A stretch of DNA of 64,000 nucleotides from Lihuaxuella thermophila (GTDB lineage Bacteria; Bacillota; Bacilli; Thermoactinomycetales; Thermoactinomycetaceae), in the NCBI RefSeq assembly GCF_900110165.1, contig NZ_FOCQ01000002.1:124001-188000 (forward strand). Reading direction: 5' to 3'. The translations under genes were made by a program, and so were the position numbers. The first letter of the stretch is position 1. Each line of letters opens with the position of its first letter. The notes beneath the pieces are model-generated. The model was not told where the DNA came from and did no database searches. It saw nothing but the letters and a program-made list of their open reading frames with translations. Positions 21,540-29,956 of this stretch are shown in pieces.

Positions 21540-21580
21540 AACGAACAAGCACCCATCCCAAACGGAATGGGTGCTTTTGC
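21540..21580 (-). terminator. Terminator of the first M4 protease gene
   Basis: AAGCACCCAT (21547-21556) pairs with ATGGGTGCTT (21567-21576). The leftward tail is TGTTCGTTTTTGTTTTTTT. Confidence 0.8.
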
Positions 21581-21587
21581 CAAATGT

Positions 21588-23195
21588 CTAATATACACCT
21601 ACTGCCGAGTAGGCATTTTTTACGGACTGAACCTCCTGGGAAGCGGACCCGTACAGATCAGTCGCCGCTTTTATGGCCGCCTGGCGCATGTCGGCGAAGG
21701 TGGAACGGCTGGTTAGATACAAGGTAAGTGCGCGATAGTAGATTTTGGCTGTTTTGGCACGGCCGATTCCGGTCACGTTCACGCCGTAATGCGTTCCCCC
21801 TTCCGCCAGGAGATAGGCCGCTTTGTTGTTGATTCCGCTGTTGATATGTACCCCGCCGTAGTCCCCGTCCGGTGTATCGGGAAGCCGGACATAACGGCTA
21901 TAGTGATCCGGCTGGTCGTACTGAGTGGGATTGGACATGGATCGAAACGCGTCACCGGATTGTTTCGGCGTATAAACATCTTCCCCGAGCAACCAGTCGC
22001 CCGAATCGACCATCGCGCCAAAAATATCGGAAATGGACTCGTTTAACGCACCCGATTCATTGTGATACTCCAGGTTGGCCGTCTTCTCGGTTATGGCATG
22101 GGTCAATTCATGCCCGACCACATCGAGGGCTCCCGAAAGGGGGCGGAACACGATCCCGTCGCCGTCTCCATATACCATTTGCGTACCGATCCAGGCTGCG
22201 TTATTCCAGTTCCTGCCCACATGCACAGAGCTGATCACCGGTGCCCCGTTGCCGTCGTAACTGTTGCGTCCGTGCACATTTTTGAAATAATCATAAACCT
22301 TTTCCGCATACGCGTGGGCATCGACTGCGGCTCCGTCCAGAAAGTAATTGGTTTTGCTTGAAACCATCGTGCCGGGCAATTGCGATTCATAGATGACGTG
22401 GTAGGCATTGTAGGTTTTGATTCCGCCCCCGCGGCTTGTCCCCTTGAGATAATATTTTCCATATTTATGATCGACTTCAAATGTTTTTCTGTCTCCCAAT
22501 ACCCCCCGGCCGGACCCGGTCAGTTGATGAACTGTATTATACTTGCGGATGACCTCTCCATTTACTGCGTTGATGAAATAGTGCCAGTAACCCGGTTCGG
22601 GCTGGATGACGGAAACTTTGACGTGATAGGCCAGGTAATAATTCCCTTGATGGGGATAGATATATAGGCCGGTATCGGGATCACTTGCCAGCCGGCTGAT
22701 GTTGCCCGGCTGCGCCTCCAGATCTTTCCTCACAATCTGAACGGCCTGTTCCTTTCCTATTTTGGCAGTGGTTTGAATTTTCTTTGCCCCCAGGTCCGGG
22801 ATCACCGTCCCAAAGAACGAGGTGACATTACCGTCCCGGTCCGTATGTACCGTTTGATCGGAACCATAAACAGGAATCCCGTGGTAAACTTCCTGCACCC
22901 GATAGTGAGTCATCCCCAGCGAATCTTTTTCTTGTTTCAAGATTTTAAATTGCGATTTCACATCCCCTTTTAGCTTAAAGAGGCTTTTTTTCGCATGTAA
23001 ATAGGCCCACACGATTTCTTCATTTTTCAGATTCTTGGGCTTACTCCATTTTTCGCCGATATAGGCAGGCGTTTTATACTCTTTACTGTACCTGATTTCT
23101 TCCCCGCCTTTCGCCTCGGCAGGCTGCTGGAACAAGAAACTGCTTGCTCCAAGGGCGATGGATAAAACCATCCCAACCGCGGCTCGTTTCTTCAT
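21588..23195 (-). CDS. Secreted thermolysin-family (M4) neutral metalloprotease, copy 1
   Basis: 535 residues from the ATG at 23195 after GGGGGAG. Signal peptide ([16 protein letters not shown], ending PAEAKG); FTP/PepSY pro-region (about 55-200, with [23 protein letters not shown]); then the mature peptidase. Zinc ligands and base are HELTH (362-366) and Glu386 in GALNESISD; the C-terminal His region is GGVHINSGI. No extra C-terminal domain. It is an extracellular protease of the NprB/bacillolysin type. A second copy lies at 36277-37854 with the same layout. It is monocistronic with a strong terminator. Confidence 0.95.
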   Translation of the reverse strand: MKKRAAVGMVLSIALGASSFLFQQPAEAKGGEEIRYSKEYKTPAYIGEKWSKPKNLKNEEIVWAYLHAKKSLFKLKGDVKSQFKILKQEKDSLGMTHYRVQEVYHGIPVYGSDQTVHTDRDGNVTSFFGTVIPDLGAKKIQTTAKIGKEQAVQIVRKDLEAQPGNISRLASDPDTGLYIYPHQGNYYLAYHVKVSVIQPEPGYWHYFINAVNGEVIRKYNTVHQLTGSGRGVLGDRKTFEVDHKYGKYYLKGTSRGGGIKTYNAYHVIYESQLPGTMVSSKTNYFLDGAAVDAHAYAEKVYDYFKNVHGRNSYDGNGAPVISSVHVGRNWNNAAWIGTQMVYGDGDGIVFRPLSGALDVVGHELTHAITEKTANLEYHNESGALNESISDIFGAMVDSGDWLLGEDVYTPKQSGDAFRSMSNPTQYDQPDHYSRYVRLPDTPDGDYGGVHINSGINNKAAYLLAEGGTHYGVNVTGIGRAKTAKIYYRALTLYLTSRSTFADMRQAAIKAATDLYGSASQEVQSVKNAYSAVGVY

Positions 23196-23868
23196 GAAAT
23201 GTTTCTCCCCCTTGATGTGTAACCGGACTTTCGCCATTGATGCAGGCGGTTTTTGGGTTATTGCTTCTTCATTATAGTTGAATCATTTGAACTTCACTAC
23301 CGGGTTGAAAAAATTAAAAAGATTAAATATCAAATGGGAATCCTGCATGATCGACATGCAAGCGAAAAGGTGAGCGGATCATGGACTGATGCAAAATTCA
23401 TCAATGATGGGGGATTACAACCGAATTGATTTCCAGGAAGTTGAGTTTCTGCGATAATTATGAGTGAGTACTCACTTTACCGTTGGAAATGTTTATATTA
23501 GAATGAGGTTAAGGAGCAGGTGAGCGGGAGAAAAAGGATACAGCGAGCCAAAAAAACCTGTTTCGGTCTCCGTTGGTGTTTGAACCTCATTCACATATAA
23601 AGGAATTTTATTTGCAAAAATATGCGGAATAAACACATTATTACCCGGACTCCGGTGAGTCTGTCGCTTGTGATGGTTCCCTTATACGGTCCTGTTTTCC
23701 TATGCGCGGGGGAAAGGAAAAGAACCTGGTGGTCCATGGAATAGGGCTTTCAATCCGGCGGATGCAAGACCAAAACGGAAGCGCTGTCAGATGTACGGGA
23801 CCATCGACCTGAAAGATTTCAACCCCTAGGCAGTGGCGCGAAAAAAATGTTGGCAAGGAGTGTGGAGG
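23196..23868. other. Gene-poor stretch with a TetR-type operator
   Basis: No gene recognised. It contains the promoter and palindrome at 23430-23476, followed by AAGGAG and a 26-codon rightward GTG ORF (about 23522) that stops early. The rest gives only short, broken frames, so this may be a decayed regulator gene. Confidence 0.45.
23430..23476 (+). promoter_or_regulatory. Promoter with perfect 14-bp palindrome
   Basis: TTTCCA (23430-23435), 17 bases ending TGC, GATAAT (23453-23458: extended -10), then the perfect palindrome AGTGAGTACTCACT (23463-23476) over the start site. Palindromes of this kind are common autoregulatory sites of TetR-family repressors, but no intact regulator follows. 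Confidence 0.5.
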
Positions 23869-24379
23869 ATGAAGAATTCTGTTTACTCCCATGTGAAGGC
23901 CATTCTGGCAGCACCTTTTAATGTCACCGTGACCATTCCTCTCTTGATTCTGGTCTTGTCGGGGGATCTCCGGATCGGTTGGGCGATGGGAGGGAGTCTC
24001 ATCGTGGGAACATTGCTTCTCTCAGGAGGATTGTACCTCCTTGTCACAACCATTCGTCTGTTCGCACGGAAGGGGGAAGGCACATTAGCACCTTGGAATC
24101 CGCCTCAAAAGCTGGTAGTCGCAGGCCCCTATCGCTATGTCCGAAACCCGATGTACAGCGGTGTTCTCTTTATTACTGGGAGAAGTGGTTGTTTTCGGCT
24201 CCTTTTATTTACTCGTTTGGTTTCTCCTCTTCTGGACGCTGATACATGCAGTTACCCTCTTCTATGAAGAACCGGGCCTCGTCCGGCGGTTTGGACAGGA
24301 TTACGTCATTTACCGGGAAAATGTGCCGAGATGGTTTCCCCGCTTGACCCCATGGAACGGAGGGAATGAACAGGATTGA
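23869..24379 (+). pseudogene. Isoprenylcysteine carboxyl methyltransferase-like protein, frameshifted
   Basis: ATG at 23869, eight bases after AAGGAG. The first 100 codons give membrane helices and then the motif GPYRYVRNPMYSG. From about 24170 the homologous continuation is in the next frame: LLLGEVVVFGS, a hydrophobic helix and the conserved end EEPGLVRRFGQDYVIYRENVPRWFPR. Joined, they give the ICMT/PEMT-like membrane methyltransferase family at about 170 residues. One extra base near 24165-24176 explains it. It is a genuine mutation or a sequencing error; without the shift the protein would lose its SAM-binding C-terminus. Confidence 0.75.
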
Positions 24380-24428
24380 GATGCATTTTTCAGATACGTT
24401 CTCATTCTTGTTAGCCCAAAATGCCAGG

Positions 24429-24454
24429 CGACAGCACACTCCCAACGGCTGTCG
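24429..24454 (-). terminator. Hairpin downstream of the serine hydrolase gene
   Basis: GCGACAGC and GCTGTCGC pair around an 11-base loop; the leftward tail CTGGCATTTTG is only weakly T-rich. Confidence 0.45.
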
Positions 24455-24481
24455 CATCATACAGCTGGCAGATTCCCGCCA

Positions 24482-26398
24482 TTAATAGGACAACCAGATC
24501 AGATTCCAATACCAGCCATATCCTATGAAAGCCAAAGTCATCACAGCTGTCACCAGATAATAAATGCCTCTCCCTGTTGATAATCGTTGTTTTTTCCATC
24601 CCATCATCGTTTCGATCAACAGCCCGATACTTAACACACCACTCACCCACGGAAGTACGCTGATCCATTTGACCGTCCACGGAATCCCGAAGTGAAACGC
24701 CGCCCAGTAGGTGGTGAAGTAGGGAATGATGACCAGGAACGCGCACCCTGCCAAAAACAGAAGATTCCCCGCTCCCGTGATCCCGATGATGACAGAAAAA
24801 ATCCACTTCCCTCTCTTTCGCAACAGATATTTCACCAGATCAAAGAGGGAGTACCCTATTGCGAGCAGAAAAGTAAAAGCAAACAGTCCCAGCAATGCAA
24901 AATGGAAAACATCCGTTTCGTACCATTTCACTTTCTGATAGGCCGCCATATTCCCTTCTTCATAGAAAAATGTCATTTCTCCGGATGAATTGGACTGGAA
25001 ACCCAGCTTTTTTCCTTCGTTGGTTTGAAAAACACCCGGTTCTGCATAAGTGAGCAGGGACGGCGGGTGGGCGATGCTTTTTAATTCCAAGTGACCTTGC
25101 TTATTTTTCTGCACATGGATCTGTGTAAACAACGAGACGATTTTTTCCATTGTGTGATGGGGGTACCATTCCCACCGATAAACGCCTTCATACTTTTCAA
25201 AGTCATCCGGCTGTACGTCCCGAACCGCTGACGCTTTGCCGGGAAAATACCGATTCATGATTTCATCCTTCAACTGTTGAGTGACCGGCTTTCCCTTCTC
25301 TTCAACCGGATTGCGATTATAGGTGATAAAAAATCCCGTATTCTCCTGCGGCAAGAGGTAAAGCAGGCTGGTGCCCTCCGGTAAGCGCCCCTCATGAAAA
25401 AGAGCTCGATCGCCATTCATTTCTTCCTCAAAAAAGCCGTAGGCCATTCCGGGAACTTTGGGATGGTGGCGAAACTGGGTCCGATGCATGAGCGCGACGG
25501 TTTTCTCTTCTAAAATCCTGTTGTTCCGAAACGTCCCCCGTTGCAAGTGCGCGATCATAAACCGGGCCACATCGGTGGCCGTCGTATGCAGCGAAGCGGA
25601 TGGCCCCCCATGAAAATACGAGTAAGGCTGAGGGACATTCTTTCCGTTTTTAAAACGATAGGCAGTTGCCAGATGATCTCTCCACTCTTCAGGGAGATCC
25701 TGTGAAAAGGTACTGCGTTTCATTCCCAGAGGTTCAAAGATGTTCTTCTTCATATATTGATTGAACGGCATTCCCGAGGATTCCTGAACCAGCCGTCCGG
25801 CCCATTCCATGCCCGCATTCGAATAGCTGATCATCTTTCCGGGTTCCAGCACAGGAGAATCGACTGTATAAGGGGATTTCACTTTTTTCGGATCGCGGAC
25901 AGACACATTCATACTCGTTTCGTTCAAAAAACCGGCCGTGTGTGTTAATAAATGATGGATCGTAACCGGTTTGGCGAAAGGAGTATGAAGATATGTTCCG
26001 GTTAAATATTGATTCAGATCGGTATGTAGGTCCAGTTTTCCTCTTTCTACCTGTTGCATCACCGCGGTGGTTGTAAACAGTTTGGATATGGAGGCAACGC
26101 GGAAAATGGTTGTATCCGGGTCGACAGGTTGCTTCTTTTCCAGATCTGCGTAGCCGTAACCTTTCGCTATAAAGATCCGCCCGTCTTTCACCAGAACAAA
26201 GGAAGCCCCGGCAATATTTTTCTCTCTTAATTTTTGATTCATAAACCGGTCCAGAAAAGCTTCAAACTCTTTCACATCCGTTAAGGTTTTTTCAGAACGT
26301 GGTGTTTGTGCATAAACCGGCAGACTCCATGAACAGATAAAAGAAGTAACGAGAACAAAAATGATCCCTTTCAACAATAAAGAAGGCATCTTCTTCAT
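24482..26398 (-). CDS. Membrane-anchored serine hydrolase (beta-lactamase / CubicO family)
   Basis: 638 residues, ATG after GAGAGGGGAAG. A signal segment (residues 8-30) leads to a class C beta-lactamase-type domain: SISK (103-106) holds the nucleophile Ser and Lys, YSN (192-194) the catalytic Tyr, and HGG follows. After about residue 470 come four hydrophobic helices near the C-terminus, so the catalytic domain faces outside and is tethered to the membrane. Relatives in Bacilli are called penicillin-binding-protein-like or D-aminopeptidase-like hydrolases. The substrate is unknown, and resistance to beta-lactams should not be assumed. It is monocistronic and divergent from the nucleotidyltransferase gene. 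Confidence 0.9.
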   Translation of the reverse strand: MKKMPSLLLKGIIFVLVTSFICSWSLPVYAQTPRSEKTLTDVKEFEAFLDRFMNQKLREKNIAGASFVLVKDGRIFIAKGYGYADLEKKQPVDPDTTIFRVASISKLFTTTAVMQQVERGKLDLHTDLNQYLTGTYLHTPFAKPVTIHHLLTHTAGFLNETSMNVSVRDPKKVKSPYTVDSPVLEPGKMISYSNAGMEWAGRLVQESSGMPFNQYMKKNIFEPLGMKRSTFSQDLPEEWRDHLATAYRFKNGKNVPQPYSYFHGGPSASLHTTATDVARFMIAHLQRGTFRNNRILEEKTVALMHRTQFRHHPKVPGMAYGFFEEEMNGDRALFHEGRLPEGTSLLYLLPQENTGFFITYNRNPVEEKGKPVTQQLKDEIMNRYFPGKASAVRDVQPDDFEKYEGVYRWEWYPHHTMEKIVSLFTQIHVQKNKQGHLELKSIAHPPSLLTYAEPGVFQTNEGKKLGFQSNSSGEMTFFYEEGNMAAYQKVKWYETDVFHFALLGLFAFTFLLAIGYSLFDLVKYLLRKRGKWIFSVIIGITGAGNLLFLAGCAFLVIIPYFTTYWAAFHFGIPWTVKWISVLPWVSGVLSIGLLIETMMGWKKQRLSTGRGIYYLVTAVMTLAFIGYGWYWNLIWLSY

Positions 26399-26452
26399 TT
26401 AGAGCTTCCCCTCTCCAGTTGTTTCCTGTACTGCATCCGGCCACTATTATAA

Positions 26453-26473
26453 AATCTCACGTAGTTTGAGATT
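26453..26473. repeat. Inverted repeat in the divergent spacer
   Basis: AATCTCA (26453-26459) and TGAGATT (26467-26473) flank seven bases, between the serine hydrolase and nucleotidyltransferase genes. It may be an operator. Confidence 0.35.
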
Positions 26474-26514
26474 CAAGTCGTTTTTGGATTTCGATCAGGG
26501 GAGATGAAATATAG

Positions 26515-27354
26515 ATGACTGTGCAAAATATCATTGAAGATGTAACGAGAAAACTTGAAGGCGTACCCGGGATCGTCGGAGTCGTTTTGGGGGGATCAAG
26601 GGCACGCGGCACTCACCGGCCGGACTCTGACATCGACATCGGGATTTATTATGATGAATCGGCAGGCTTTGACGTGCGGAATTTGAATGAAATCGCGACG
26701 GAACTGGATGATGAACACAGAACAAACTTAATTACCCCTTTAGGAGGCTGGGGACCGTGGGTCAACGGCGGGGGATGGCTCGTCATTCAAGGTTATCATG
26801 TTGATTTTATTTTCCGCGATGTCAAAAGGGTCGCCCGCGTCATCGAGGATTGCCTGCAAGGAACGGTTACGGCTCACTATCAGACCGGCCATCCCCATGC
26901 TTATCTGAATGTCATGTACATGGGGGAGGTATCCATCTGTCAAATACTCTCCGATCCGGCAAATCGAATAGCTGAATTACAAGCGAAAACCAGGCCGTAC
27001 CCGAAAACGCTGCAGGAAGCGATCATCCGATGGTTTATGTTTGAGGCATCTTTTTCCCTGCTGTTCATGGACAAATATGCAGATAAAGACGACGTTTCGT
27101 ATGTTGCCGGACATTGCTTCCGCGCGATTTCCAGTTTGAATCAAGTGTTATTTGCCAGGAACGAAGAATATTGCATCAATGAGAAAAATGCTGTAGCGAT
27201 GGCGGATCGGTTTGATATCAAGCCTGTGGACTATAAGAAGAGAGTAGACCGGATCTTTACATTGCTATCTTCAAACAAAGACCGCACAAGGGAAGCCGTC
27301 GGCATGCTCCGGGAGCTTGTCACGGAAACGGAAAAACTGCTTCAGGCTGAATAA
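26515..27354 (+). CDS. Nucleotidyltransferase-fold protein
   Basis: 279 residues, ATG at 26515 with GGGGAG 11 bases upstream. The N-terminal pol-beta-type nucleotidyltransferase core is clear: VLGGSRARGTHRPDSDIDIGIYY, with GGS at 26-28 and metal-binding Asp39 and Asp41. A third acidic residue is likely in YHVDFIFRD. The C-terminal half is helical. The family includes aminoglycoside adenylyltransferases and uncharacterised stand-alone transferases. Length and motif spacing do not allow a substrate call, and a resistance role is not supported. It is monocistronic. Confidence 0.85.
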   Translation: MTVQNIIEDVTRKLEGVPGIVGVVLGGSRARGTHRPDSDIDIGIYYDESAGFDVRNLNEIATELDDEHRTNLITPLGGWGPWVNGGGWLVIQGYHVDFIFRDVKRVARVIEDCLQGTVTAHYQTGHPHAYLNVMYMGEVSICQILSDPANRIAELQAKTRPYPKTLQEAIIRWFMFEASFSLLFMDKYADKDDVSYVAGHCFRAISSLNQVLFARNEEYCINEKNAVAMADRFDIKPVDYKKRVDRIFTLLSSNKDRTREAVGMLRELVTETEKLLQAE

Positions 27355-27445
27355 AATGGTAGCTCAAAAGAGCATGGAAAACGAAAAATGGCGTGTTTTC
27401 AATGAATTCATCAAGTCGACCCGGACCACACGGTATAAAAGTGAA

Positions 27446-27475
27446 CGAACCCGGATCGAAATCCGGGCATTTCTA
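27446..27475 (+). terminator. Terminator of the nucleotidyltransferase gene
   Basis: CCCGGAT (27450-27456), tetraloop CGAA, ATCCGGG (27461-27467), then CATTTCT. Confidence 0.55.
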
Positions 27476-27532
27476 CTCGAGGCTATGGAACTACCTGAGT
27501 CCTGTAACCTGTTTATATTCTCATTCATCTCA

Positions 27533-27781
27533 TCATTGAAGATCCCCCGGCTTGGCAGGCGGCGGAGGAGCAGGCAGGGAAGGAAGCGCCTGCCCCCACT
27601 GGGTTGTGATCTGATTGAGAACATCGTTTGTCCGCTCCATTTCGTGGGCGATCAGAAGCCGGGTAAATGTCTTTTGCCCCTCCGCCTTCTCTCTGAGCGA
27701 CTCTGCATATTGACTCAACAAACGGCAAAGGATTTGTTTGGTTTCGCGGTCCAATTTGAGTAAAATCTCTCGTTCTTCCAC
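27533..27781 (-). CDS. Small hypothetical protein
   Basis: 82 residues, GTG start eight bases after GGAGGG. The first 65 residues are charged and look helical or coiled-coil (KLDRETKQILCRLLSQYAES and onward). The C-terminus is a short Pro-rich tail (LPSLPAPPPPAKPG). No family recognised. It lies 52 bases downstream of the small gene at 27834-28124 on the same strand and is probably co-transcribed with it. Confidence 0.6.
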   Translation of the reverse strand: MEEREILLKLDRETKQILCRLLSQYAESLREKAEGQKTFTRLLIAHEMERTNDVLNQITTQWGQALPSLPAPPPPAKPGDLQ

Positions 27782-27833
27782 TTATAACCCTCCATTCCGG
27801 ATTCAGTCGGAATATGGTACAATGGGGATAACC

Positions 27834-28124
27834 TCATTTTTTCTGTTCACCCCCCAGGTTGCCACCGCGGGGGTGTTTTTGTTTCGCTTCATTCCCTGGT
27901 GCTTCACAACCCGCCTTGAGCCCGTTTTCCCTCCTTTCTCTCTTTTTTCCGCTGATGCTTTTTCCCGAAATGATCAGTTGGTGATCCCTTGTCTCAATCT
28001 GGGCGTCGATGAGGGGAATGATGATCAACTTTTCGTTTAAAGTTTTTAGAAATACAAAAGAGCCCGTGGAAACATCTGAGAGAGCGGCCGCTTTCTTCAG
28101 CCGCGCGGCGAATGGAATGATCAT
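27834..28124 (-). CDS. Small hypothetical protein
   Basis: 96 residues, ATG with AAAGG about eight bases upstream and a good promoter at 28202-28174. The N-terminal half could form a small mixed alpha/beta domain (FAARLKKAAALSD, then two hydrophobic strands). The C-terminal 45 residues are strongly basic and low in complexity (SGKKRERRENG to GGEQKK), probably disordered. Function unknown. It diverges from the XRE-TPR regulator, so it may belong to that regulator's targets. Confidence 0.55.
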   Translation of the reverse strand: MIIPFAARLKKAAALSDVSTGSFVFLKTLNEKLIIIPLIDAQIETRDHQLIISGKSISGKKRERRENGLKAGCEAPGNEAKQKHPRGGNLGGEQKK

Positions 28125-28173
28125 GGATCACAACCTTTTTCAGTTGATTTTCAGAATGATTTGACTTAACCTA

Positions 28174-28202
28174 AGTATAGAAATTTCAGGAAGAGAGTTC
28201 AA
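28174..28202 (-). promoter_or_regulatory. Sigma-A promoter of the two small genes
   Basis: The minus strand reads TTGAAC (28202-28197), 17 bases, TATACT (28179-28174). The spacer with the XRE-TPR start (28345) is shared, so a regulator bound here could control both directions. Confidence 0.7.
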
Positions 28203-28344
28203 TAAGTTACAGAAATTAGATTAAATTTTTCGTTGATTTCCGTACTCGTCCGCCCTATGTGACCTTAGAACGAATTTGGACAAGGTTGATTCCGAAATTT
28301 CAGAACTGATACGGGTAGGGAAATCGCGAACAGGAGGGAGCTTG

Positions 28345-29604
28345 ATGGATTTTGAACGGGTGGGAAAATTGATTCGCAAAGTGAGGCAAGAACGGGGATT
28401 GAGACTGGACGACCTGGCCGATGACTATATTCCCCGGACCACACTGTCGATGATCGAAAGGGGGCTGTCCCAGAACGAAACCAAGGTGCGCTACCTCTTG
28501 CGCAAACTGGAACTGAACCTGTCCGACCTGTCCGAGCGGGATAAGGAAGAGGAGAAAAAGAGGGAGCTGGATTTGCTGCTCCTCGAGCGGAAGATCAACA
28601 CGGAGCCCAAAAAAGCGCTCACCCGGCTAAACAAACTGCCCGCTGAGTACAACGGCCCGTGGCTGTATTACTTAAAAGGCCGTTGCCACTACAAAATGAA
28701 TCAATATGACCCGGCCGTGGAGTGGATCTACCGGGCGCTGCACGAGCTGGAAAAAATGCCGGATCTGGCCAAAACCAATCTCAAACCCGTCAGTCTCAAC
28801 CTTCTTTCGGTGATCGAGCATTACAGGGGAAACAAGGAAAAAGCGCTACAACACGCCAGCGAAGGATTAAGCTGCTTCGACCTGAACGGAGAGCGAAAAC
28901 CGTATTACATCAGTCTGGTGCAAAACAAAAGCATTTATCTCTGGCGTCTGGACCGGACGGAAAAAGCATTGGAGAACCTGGAAAATATCAAAAACATCAA
29001 CACCCTCGAACTAAACATCGATTCCGTGATCGGCTTGTTCGATATGCGGGCAAGATTGAAAAGTGAGATCAGGCTCTACGAAGAAGCCATCAAATGTGCG
29101 AAAAAGGGATTGTATCTTGCTATCGTCAATCACAACTATGAACGACAGTTAGAGTTGCTTAAAACAATGGGGAAAATTTACAAGGAAAGCGGACAACTGG
29201 AACATGCCTTGAAGTGTTTGGAGTAAGCGACCGAATTAAAAGATCAAATCACTCGAAGGCACTCGTTAGTCCTTGATGTCTACTTTGAACTTGGAGAAGT
29301 TTATTATCTGATGAAACATTTTCTTCGAGCAAAAATGACTTTGCAAAAAGCTGCGGAGATTGCGAAGAGAGAAAATCGTATGTTAAGATATGCTAAAAGC
29401 CTCTTATTGATGGCAAAATCCTTTCAAACCGAATCGAATTTTGAAAAGGCAATCTCTCATTTAAAAATGGCCTATGAACTGGAGATTGAAGATTCCAAAC
29501 TAAAATCCAACATCTTATACCATTTGTCGCGGGCGTACCGATTGATCGGGGATTATGAGAATTTTAACAAATACGCTGACATGTATTTCGAGCTTGAGGC
29601 ATAG
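28345..29604 (+). pseudogene. XRE-TPR regulator (RRNPP type) interrupted by an in-frame stop
   Basis: ATG at 28345, six bases after AGGAGGG. Residues 1-60 are an XRE helix-turn-helix (VGKLIRKVRQERGLRLDDLA, then RTTLSMIERGLS). After it come helical TPR repeats (GPWLYYLKGRCHYKMNQYDPAVEWI and later units), the plan of the peptide-sensing NprR/PlcR/Rap group. Codon 294 (29224-29226) is TAA, but the TPR protein continues in the same frame for 125 codons (ATELKDQ to YFELEA), giving a natural full length of about 419. CAA to TAA would explain it. The upstream fragment alone is 293 residues and may be functional; the downstream part could restart. From about 29100 the sequence is much more AT-rich. 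Three micro-ORFs follow at once. Confidence 0.8.
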
Positions 29605-29622
29605 ATAAAGGAGAGTCATGAA

Positions 29623-29673
29623 ATGATATTTCATTTTAGGGGCGATGATGACGGCACACATCCAAGCGACTAG
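29623..29673 (+). CDS. Micro-ORF 1, candidate signalling peptide
   Basis: 16 residues, MIFHFRGDDDGTHPSD. AAAGGAG (29607-29613) lies nine bases before the ATG and only a few bases after the regulator's stop, so it is translationally linked to the regulator. An earlier ATG (29618) gives only Met-Lys-stop. It shares Phe near residue 5 and the ending Pro-Ser/Thr-Asp with the next two ORFs. There is no signal peptide. Confidence 0.5.
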   Translation: MIFHFRGDDDGTHPSD

Positions 29674-29694
29674 AGCGATAAGGATGATCTATGC

Positions 29695-29742
29695 ATGACT
29701 CAGCGTTTCAGCAGCGAATGGGATACGGAACCAACCGACTAG
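29695..29742 (+). CDS. Micro-ORF 2, candidate signalling peptide
   Basis: 15 residues, MTQRFSSEWDTEPTD. AAGGATG precedes it by about nine bases. The DNA from its 5' flank to its stop is a recognisable repeat of the micro-ORF 3 unit (CGACTAGA at the start, CGTTTCA-CAGC-AATGG, CCAACCGA at the end). An ATG four bases upstream opens a different, longer frame that lacks this kinship and is rejected. Confidence 0.5.
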   Translation: MTQRFSSEWDTEPTD

Positions 29743-29764
29743 AACGGAAAAGGAGGAGATGTCC

Positions 29765-29824
29765 ATGGTTCTGCGTTTCAACAGCAATGGCGACATACCT
29801 GATGGTACAACTCCAACCGATTAG
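29765..29824 (+). CDS. Micro-ORF 3, candidate signalling peptide
   Basis: 19 residues, MVLRFNSNGDIPDGTTPTD, with a strong AGGAGG (29751-29756) eight bases upstream. An in-frame ATG two codons earlier lies too close to that site. It shares the pattern x-R-F-(S/N)-S and the Pro-Thr-Asp end with micro-ORF 2, and the Phe and C-terminus with micro-ORF 1. It is the last ORF before the terminator at 29905. Confidence 0.55.
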   Translation: MVLRFNSNGDIPDGTTPTD

Positions 29825-29904
29825 GGGCCGGAAGTATGGGTGAAGCTTCATATCCTTGCAAGCGAGTGAAAATCACTTGATTCAGCGATGGGGATGATCG
29901 CGTG

Positions 29905-29956
29905 TGTCGGACGCGGGAGGGTGTTTCAACCCTCCCGTAAGTCCGGCATTTTTTTA
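29905..29956 (+). terminator. Strong terminator closing the regulator/micro-ORF unit
   Basis: A bipartite stem: GTCGGAC pairs with GTCCGGC and GGGAGGG with CCCTCCC, loop TGTTTCAA, then ATTTTTTT. Between micro-ORF 3 and this hairpin a further 14-codon ATG frame (29836) has only a weak GGAAG signal. Confidence 0.9.

Noticed and set aside
21362-21727. 121-codon rightward ORF
   Set aside because: No ribosome-binding site; it runs through the protease terminator and into the antisense of the protease gene.
26515-27354. Reading the nucleotidyltransferase as an aminoglycoside resistance enzyme
   Set aside because: Only the general GS-DxD core is shared; nothing specific to known resistance enzymes is visible.
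27820-27890. Possible rightward small RNA: TATGGTACAAT followed by a CACCCCC/GGGGGTG hairpin and TTTTTG
   Set aside because: The hairpin lies inside the 3' end of the leftward 96-residue gene, no convincing -35 exists and the transcript would be only about 60 bases.
29691-29843. 50-codon frame starting four bases before micro-ORF 2
   Set aside because: It overlaps micro-ORFs 2 and 3 in another frame, its product has no repeat relation between units, and the 15- and 19-residue ORFs have better-placed ribosome-binding sites.
29836-29880. A fourth micro-ORF (MGEASYPCKRVKIT)
   Set aside because: Weak ribosome-binding site and none of the shared features of the other three peptides.
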